Shown piece after piece: positions 57,569 to 64,000 of a stretch of DNA of 64,000 nt. Every line of letters starts with the position of its first letter. Within the stretch, counting starts at the first letter, position 1. Made by a program: the position numbers and the translations under genes. Source of the stretch: Microstegium vimineum (lineage: Eukaryota; Streptophyta; Magnoliopsida; Poales; Poaceae); NCBI GenBank assembly GCA_022036555.1, contig CM039119.1, positions 39,501,255-39,565,254 of the forward strand, in the 5' to 3' direction. A model generated the notes under the pieces. The model saw nothing but the letters and a program-made list of their open reading frames with translations, did not search any database and had not been told where the DNA came from.

Positions 57569-59183
57569 TGAAGAATCATGGCCCTAGTTGGTTTCGGTGA
57601 TTAACGACAATTAGAGATTATTATGGCTAACGTGTGTTTTGCAGAGGCTATGCGTAGCCTAGCCATGGTGATCAAGGAAAATGGGCTCTAAAGGTCATCA
57701 CTTAGCCCCCAAGATGGATATCGTTTCGGTTGTTAAGGAGACATGATGAAGACCCTAGAATGATAGGCTAAGTGCCATAAGGAGATGAAGGGCACTTAAA
57801 ATTAGATAGGGCTTCTCTTTTTACCTTTGACCGTACTATTAAGAGGGGTTGAGACTAGTAGCTTGACTTAGGAAAGCTTCATGTTTAGGTGTGGTGCACA
57901 CTTGACTTCCTTAGCTCTAAGCAAGCCTATGGTGACCGTAAGATAGCCTAGAACAACTTCCTTTTTCATCGCGACGAAAAACGGAGTTGTCAAAATAATT
58001 TTCTGGGCGACGGACGCTCCTGGCAGGGGCGCCGGACGCTGTCCGATGCGTCGGACAAAGGCGCCGGACGCTGGGTGGTTGAGTTCACAGCGTCCGTCGG
58101 CCTTCCAGAGAGGTTGTTTTCTGGCTAAGTTTTTCAGGGTGCATCGGACGCTGTCCGTCGGCCAGGCGTCGGACGCTGCGGAGAGCGTCCGTCGACCTAC
58201 CAGAGAGGGTGTTTTCAAACCCTAGCCAGAATTCAGCGTCGGACGCTGTGGCTGAGCGTCCGTCGCCCAGTGACGTAGCGTCCATCGCTGGGAACAGTGT
58301 GTCAGAACTAGCCGTTAGACAGAGGCGTCGGACCGTCCGTCGCCTAGGCGTCGGAGCGTCCGTCGCCTCAATTATGAACAGAAACTAGCCGTTGGGCATG
58401 CGACGGACCGTCCGTCGCCTAGTCGACAGAGCGTCCGTCGCCAACTTAAAATGCTAGCCCGAGGCAGTTTTCAGAGGGTCTATTTATAGCCCCTCCCACT
58501 CTTCTCCCACTAAGCCTTTGCTCTTTTGAGTTGCTAAGTTTGTTGAGAAGGTTGGGAAGAGAGCAAGAGCCCTAGAGAGAGAGTGATTCGCGAATCCATC
58601 CATCCTCTCTCTAGTTCTTCCAAGAGTTCAAGTGTGCATCCTCTAGTTGTGAAGCTTGAGTGAGTCAAGCGAAGATCGAGGCTTGTTACTCTTGGTGATC
58701 GACATCACCTAGACGGTCCGGTGGTGCTCGGAGGAAGGTGATCGCCGGAAGATTGTCGGCGGCCCTTCTCCATCGACGTTGTGATCGGTTGTGGGCGATT
58801 CACCGAGCCGGAGTGGCAAAGAATCAGCCCGTAGAGAGCACTCATCCCTCGCGCGGGATTGAGGGGGAGCTATACCTTGCGAGGTGCTCCAACGAGGACT
58901 AGGGGGGAGTGTCGACTCCTCGATACCTCGGCAAAACATCGCCGTGTCAAGCATCCCTTTCCCTAGCTCTTCATTACCGCATTACTTTCCGCACTTGTCT
59001 TTCATTTCATACTAGAATTGTGTAGGAAGTTTTCGCTGTCCATTGCCTTGTTACCGCTTTCTAGCTAGGACACACAAGCGGTAGGCACTAGGGGGTTAAT
59101 TGGCTCTTTATAGGTTTAATTCTTGTTTAGAAATTAAAAAGAGCCCAATTCACCCCCCCCTCTTGGGCATCTTGATCCTTTCA
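57569..59183 (+). repeat. 3' LTR of the Sirevirus-type element
   Basis: It matches the 5' LTR along its length. Differences include a shorter (ga)n run near 58575, single changes in the palindrome zone (e.g. gcgtccatcg for gcgtccgtcg) and C-run length near 59153. It ends gatcctttca and is followed by tatat. Confidence 0.95.
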
Positions 59184-59227
59184 TATATTTAGTTAGTTTA
59201 TCTCAATGAATTGAAGTTTTTGGTCTA

Positions 59228-59505
59228 GGGTGCGTTTGGCACCGTGAATCAGTTCCGATTCTCCAGAGAATCGGTAGAATCCAAGTCAAACAACACATAG
59301 GTGAAATGTTTCTGCAAGAAACGGTTCCAGGTGATTCTCGGTTTTTTGCCTAGGATCGTCAATCACCTAAAACGTGGTTTCGCAGTGATTCTGATTCTCT
59401 AGCCAAACGGGTTTACTGATTCCGATTCTCCATCTAAAACGTTTCTTCAGAAACCTGGATCTGAAACGTTTCTACGAGAATCTGGATCCCTACCAAACGG
59501 GTCTT
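59228..59505. mobile_element. MITE-like element with gcgtttgg TIRs
   Basis: The left end gggtgcgtttggcaccgtga and the reverse complement of the right end (aagacccgtttggtagggat) form an inverted pair. gattctccag/gagaatcgg hairpins and repeated aaacgtttct lie inside. It is about 280 bp and non-coding. Target duplication not determined. Confidence 0.55.
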
Positions 59506-61340
59506 AAGTCAACAGCTCACCTAAAAATTCTTATGAGAACTGCTCTTAAAAGTACTTCATCAGGAATCGAACGCAACAAACGACACTCGATTCGGAGTCC
59601 GGATGAGAGAGAGACGGGCAAAACAACGACTGACCGGAACGCTGCCCATGTCGCATCAGACGCGTTTGGTGCAGCGAGTCCGGTGCTCACAGAAATGACC
59701 GGACGCTGGACCACAGGGACAGTCGTGTCCGGTTCCGTGTGTTCGGTGCAAATAGCACGCATGCAGAACTAACCGGATGCGTCCAGTCGATGAAGGCGTG
59801 TTCTGTACCCCCCCCCCCCCGAAAACAGCGTGAATCGCATGAAATTTGTCGGAAGTCTTCCGTTTCAACTCCGATTGACCTCAAATTTTGTGGGAAGGCT
59901 CTCAAGGTAACAAGGATGCTACACCATGAAGATCATAGCCTTTGGTAGCTCACAAAATTTGGTGTCAATCAAAATCTGAGGGGATGAGTAGAAACAACTA
60001 GAGGCATGAAAAACGTCGAATCTCAGTGCTCACCCCAAAACAAATCAATTCCTTCAGTTCAAACAACTAGAGGCATGAAAAACGTCCAATCTCAGTGCTC
60101 ACCCCAAAACAAATCAATTCCTTCATTGGAAAGCATCGCAAGGGTTCATAACACATTCTCCAACAAATGGTTTGCGACAAGATCAGGTATGGAGAGAGAT
60201 CGAGTGAAAACCATGGACAAAAAACTAAAAACGTGAATAACATAGACACAATCAATTCACGAATTGATGCCACCATGGAACGAGGAGGGAAGGGCCTCCA
60301 ATCCCGATTAGCTGGTTCAAGTTACATGAATGATTCACCCTATCATCCGCAAACCTCAAAGCAAGAAAAATAGAGGATGGGAGAGAGCCTAGGAGGTGGG
60401 AGGAAGAAGGTGGAAACGAAAGAGGTAAAAGAGGTGAGGGTGCTAAGCGTCCCATCATCCTTATTTAATGGCGCGTTTGGACATTTCCAAAACACCCCCT
60501 AGATACATGAGCGAATCACCTAGCCTTAGGACATTATGTTTTAACTCTATCCTGATCTTCTTCATCTTCATCGGACAACACCGCTACCTACCTAGACTTG
60601 TCGTCGCCTCAACGCAACCTCCAAAATTCCACCACGTGCCATCCCCGCTTCCTCGAAAGCTCCATCCAGGTTTTGAGGCCCAAACTACCAAACCGCTTGC
60701 GAGTAGCATACTCTATCGCATCCCCCCCCCCCCCCGCTTCTCGACACATGTCGCCTCGTCCTCGACCGCCCGGGTGCCAAGTATTCTATAGCCTTCCCGC
60801 TCGACTTGCTCGATTGCCGTCTTGACTTGGTCAACATGGTCATCTCCATGTACTCTTACACTTGTCGATGCCCCAAGTGTCAGCCACCGTGGCTAGTCCT
60901 CCTGCCCTCGAGTCCCACAGTCCAAGCCTCATGTCCGCCCTTCACCACTCCCGGTCCATTGGCACGACCCGTCTCTACTTACCTTCACCTCACTATTGAC
61001 TACCGCATCCAAGATCAACACATGTGCAACACAAGCCAAGAGATATATGCCAAATACTGCTTTTGTAGTAGGTTAGATCGACACACTCAACCCAAAATGG
61101 CTTCATGTTAATAATACACTTGTCATAAGATTGAACTATATGGACACTTATCAACCATGTGTTAGTAGATATACTTGGTATGAATCTGTGAAAACATATA
61201 AATACTATTACATGACCCTCACAGAGTTCCAGGAAACATGCAACTTGTTTTTATTGTCGTTCTAAATACTGAATCTGTATTCCCACTAACACTGTCCCAG
61301 CATGTGCAAAGCTTAAAGGAATACTATATATGTTCTAGTC
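59506..61340. other. No gene recognised; possible LTR remnant
   Basis: The part 59590-59960 has gtccggtgctcacag and accggacgctggacc words and a run of twelve C, like another LTR family. A 70-bp tandem duplication lies at 59992-60131. From 60490 to 61110 open frames on the plus strand match nothing I know; a run of 14 C lies near 60721. Confidence 0.35.
59992..60131 (+). repeat. 70-bp tandem duplication
   Basis: Units 59992-60061 and 60062-60131, both with aaacaactagaggcatgaaa and caaatcaattccttca, differ at about one base. Confidence 0.9.
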
Positions 61341-61347
61341 ACCTTGC

Positions 61348-62628
61348 CTAGTTTGAACTTTTTGAGTCCATGGGCAGGTTCTGACTTTCTAGCACAGGAT
61401 ACTCGACAATACTATTTTCTGTTTGAAAACTACTGTCTGCTAGTCCACCTTGGAGTCTTCGTGTCTCCATCTCTTCTGTGCTCAGTCGTAAGCAAGGGTC
61501 GAGCAAAAGTTTCCTCAGTTTGTTGAGCTCATCAGCGACCTCTTTCATGGAGAGCCTATTGCTGCCGAACATATCAAGACAATTTTGTGCTAGCTCTCCA
61601 TGTCCTCTTATCAGTTGAATGCTCTCTTGCTCTTTTATGTGGCTGGCCACCACTGAACATAGGTGCTGTTTGGTTCGCATATTTCGTGGCGATCTGATCA
61701 TGGAGCCAACAGGTTGCGTTGTTGTTTGTTTAGCGCATGGTGTGATCTGTTGGCATGGGAACGGATACAAACCTTCAGCACACAGATTATGCCCGCAGGT
61801 GGGCACTAAGAGATAGCGCTCGCGCCCTGTAATCACGGTGAGAAGAAAACTGCCACTGATGGATTGCCCGGCTGGAACCAAACAAAAAAAAGGAAACCAT
61901 CAATTCCCTTGCCGTTGCTGCGGTGTAAACCTTTACATTTGCGTTAGCATTGCCTTTGTTGATCCAAATAGCACCATATAAGATCGTTCTGTTTCATTGG
62001 AGATAAGAAGTCAAGCTTCGTTTTTCCTCAGGTCCGTACAATTTTAGTGGAGCCTCACCGGTGAGGACCGCAAGAAGAATAACGCCAAAGCTGTAGGCAT
62101 CACTTTTTTCAGTCAGTGGCATGTCTGCATGTACTCTGGATCGAGGTAGCCCAAAGTGCCCTGAACCATCGTTACATACTGCTCTTTATCAGATGGGGCT
62201 AATATGGAGGCTCCAAAGTCAGAGACTTTGGCCATATTGTTTTCATCAAGAAGGATGTTGGAGGTTTTCACATCACCATGGATAATTGGGGGAGATGCGT
62301 AAGTAAGTAGGAAGTTGAGTCCTTCAGCTGCCTCATGTGCAATCCCTATGAGGGTGCTGAACGAGATTTGCAACGTCTGGTTCCTACCATAGATGAGCTG
62401 AAACAATGTGCCATTTGGGATGAACTCATAAACTAGCATAGGAACTTCCACCTCAAGGCAGCATCCCACGAGCTTGACAATGTTCTTGAGATTGATTTGA
62501 GATAATATTAGCATTTCTTGACCAAACTCCTTCTTTTGCCTTTCATCAATGAGTGTACATCTCTTAATTGCAACAGGCATGTTACCCTTAACTATACCCT
62601 TGTAAACTATTCTGTGCCCTCTTCCCAA
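61348..62628 (-). pseudogene. Wall-associated-kinase-like receptor kinase fragment, broken
   Basis: Such kinases phosphorylate Ser/Thr on the cytosolic side of the plasma membrane. The 5' piece (62628 to about 62040) holds the glycine loop remnant (GRGHRIVYKG), VAIKR lysine, IIHGDVKTSNILL catalytic loop, DFGAS and GTLGYLDPEYMQT. At about 62127 one base seems lost, so the continuing TEKSDAYSFGVILL segment is in another frame. A donor-like ACCG/GTGAGG ends it near 62059. The 3' exon (61663 to 61348) carries ELAQNCLDMFGSNRLSMKEV, the end of the kinase fold, and a serine-rich tail. A MITE interrupts the region between them, and the N-terminal loop start is also out of frame. No extracellular domain was found upstream. 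Confidence 0.75.
61665..61884. mobile_element. MITE inserted in the kinase pseudogene
   Basis: The left end gctgtttggttcgca and the right end tggaaccaaacaa are inverted. About 220 bp. It joins directly to kinase exon sequence on its left side. A gtttggttc-type TIR is common in hAT-like MITEs. Confidence 0.6.
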
Positions 62629-62639
62629 TTATTCTGCTC

Positions 62640-63800
62640 TTATCATAGTTGTTTGTGGCATGTATGATTTCTGCTTCACTTACTGTGAATGCAAGAGACC
62701 TTTTTCTGACTTCATTGTATCAAACAAAATCAAGTCTCCATGTTGGCGAAAATAATCCTGTTTAATATATTTTTTAAGGCATATCCTGTTTAATATTGTT
62801 CAGCTTTCTCTTTTGAATAATCATGTACCCACAGAAAACAATGAGAGCAAGAAAGCCCGTTGTAACTCCTGCATAACAGCACCAGCGAACAAGGGAATAA
62901 GATGAAATTATCTTTCCAATTTGTGCATGTAGAGTATAAGCTATGCATGTTATTCATTTTAGTGGGCACCATGTTTTGCAGTCATGCACATTAGCATCTT
63001 AATTGTTGGTTGAGCTTTGACACATATCTCATATAACAATATTATATGGCTTTTGCTACGGTACTCCGAAATAACTGTGAACCATCCATGTATTCCGATC
63101 TAACGGTCACCATCATCTATTACCTTCTAGGAGGTAATATTATTTATTTAATTTTTATTTATAAAAAATAGGGTAATTAAGGAAAGTTTTAGATATAAAA
63201 ATATTTTTTTTAGATTTGGTTGATTCGTGTGGTAACATGAGTCGATAAGGGCAGCTGGTGGTTGACGAGATAGGAAAAATGTAAACAATTAATTGATGCT
63301 GAGAAAATGGAAAGGAATGATGGAGCGTGATGGGTCTAATTGCTGCCAGATTAAAGGAGTTGGCGTTAGTGGATTTCAGTTTTCCATTAATGGAGGAAGG
63401 AGAGATTAGGCTGCCGGCGGAGGTGGAAGAAAAGACTGCATGCATGGGGAAATATGGTCTGTTTAGAGCCCTTATCTCTCCTAAATTATGAAAATGGATA
63501 AAGCCTTTCTACTTAATTAATGCATAAAACGTGCGACGCGGGGATCACCTTGCTGCTCGATCTCCCGTCCCGAGATTAGGGGCATGCAGGATCTCCCCTC
63601 CCGTCATTAGGGGATGCGGGTGGTTTTATTTTTGTTTTATTGGATTTATTAATTTATTCGTAATTCATTAAACTGTTAAAAATCAATGGTCCAGATCAAT
63701 TTGAGATATTACCTCGTTATAGGTAAAAGGTGTACCTGAGCATTGTCCATATTATATTGTCTGCATAATTACTACTTTCTACTTTCTGTGATGCAGAGCA
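62640..63800. other. No gene recognised; repeat-like stretch
   Basis: Here 63060-63180 (aactgtgaaccatccatgta, catcatctattacc, aggaggtaa) resembles 9070-9150 (aactgtggaccatccattta, catctattaatt, aggaggtaac), so both belong to one repeat family. 63280-63480 is mixed sequence without domains. Confidence 0.4.
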
Positions 63801-63815
63801 AATTTGACGTGCCAA

Positions 63816-64000
63816 ACTACCCATGAGAATAAAAGTTTTTATGTGGTATCTAAAAAAGAGGTCATTTTAACAAAGGACAACTTAGCAAAAAGAAATTATA
63901 GTGGTAATAAAGGTTGTTCTTTCTATAATATTCCGGAATCAATTCAACATTTATTCTTTAATTGCGCTTACGCTAAGTTTCTGTAGACAACAGTACACAT
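63816..64000 (+). pseudogene. LINE reverse-transcriptase tail fragment (zf-RVT), cut by the window end
   Basis: The translation reads KKEVILTKDNLAKRNYSGNK, then CSFYNIPESIQHLFFNCAYA, the conserved cysteine-rich tail of plant L1-type ORF2. The second cysteine of the finger appears as Tyr. The beginning is out of frame and a stop comes at 63984-63986. A separate insertion from the one at 24356-31540. Confidence 0.7.

Larger units (their letters stand above)
45360..59183 (+). mobile_element. Sirevirus-type Ty1/copia retrotransposon, 13.8 kb, both LTRs and target duplication
   Basis: LTRs are 45360-46980 (1621 bp) and 57569-59183 (1615 bp). The flanking 5-mer tatat is at 45355-45359 and 59184-59188. 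Order: LTR, primer-binding site, gag, protease, integrase, RT, RNase H, spacer, env-like gene, polypurine tract, LTR. Integrase before RT marks Ty1/copia; the great length, the env-like gene and the palindrome-rich LTRs point to the Sirevirus lineage. I counted about 20 base differences and three small indels between LTRs by eye, so insertion is recent. All three coding regions are nevertheless broken. Confidence 0.93.

Noticed and set aside
59809..59820. Poly-C runs here and near 60721 as regulatory elements
   Set aside because: Simple homopolymers with no associated motif; their length may even be a sequencing uncertainty.

Overview
This window is intergenic-rich DNA from a grass nuclear genome. 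The evidence is the family content: Stowaway and CACTA-type MITEs, a large CACTA transposon, a Sirevirus-type Ty1/copia element, an L1-type LINE, intron-split plant genes and plant-type splice sites. The subfamily (probably a panicoid grass) is inference from overall style. No bacterial, organellar, rRNA or CRISPR features were seen.

Host genes. Two tandem copies of a carotenoid cleavage dioxygenase (CCD, CCD1/zaxinone-synthase-like) lie on the minus strand. Copy B (31889 down to 21285) can be assembled by eye into 13 exons, 1761 nt in one frame, 586 aa, with all four iron-binding histidines. Its intron 12 donor reads AC instead of GT, and intron 2 is 7.2 kb because it holds a nearly intact LINE. 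Copy A (13375 to 12149) keeps only exons 1-5, has a broken acceptor, and ends in MITE/SINE debris. At the right edge is a broken wall-associated-kinase-like gene (minus, 62628 to 61348).

Mobile DNA, left to right. 1-9 kb: eroded LTR-retrotransposon relics, a diverged inverted-end element (2.7-7.7 kb), and a further TIR pair (5594/9012) around a Stowaway MITE. 9.4-12 kb: a LINE fragment, a CACTA MITE nested in another MITE, and more Stowaway and SINE-like pieces. 14-20.6 kb: a 148-bp tandem array leading into a CACTA right end, a 1.27-kb fold-back element, and an inverted solo LTR. 24.4-31.5 kb: the LINE in copy B. 32.9-43.6 kb: a complete-ended CACTA transposon (3-bp target duplication ACT) with a broken tnp2 gene and a broken second gene carrying a Ulp1-like protease domain. 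44.9 kb: the left end of another CACTA element, followed 491 bp later by a 13.8-kb Sirevirus-type copia element (45360-59183; 5-bp target duplication tatat; two LTRs of about 1.6 kb) with gag, pol and env-like genes. This element is young by LTR similarity, yet every gene is broken.

How the parts relate. The CCD pair is the host signal; most of the rest is nested insertion. A stretch of about 110-130 bp upstream of copy B occurs again just beyond the CACTA element, so the promoter region seems to have been duplicated and then split by transposition. All exon boundaries, breaks and identities here were read by eye without alignment software.
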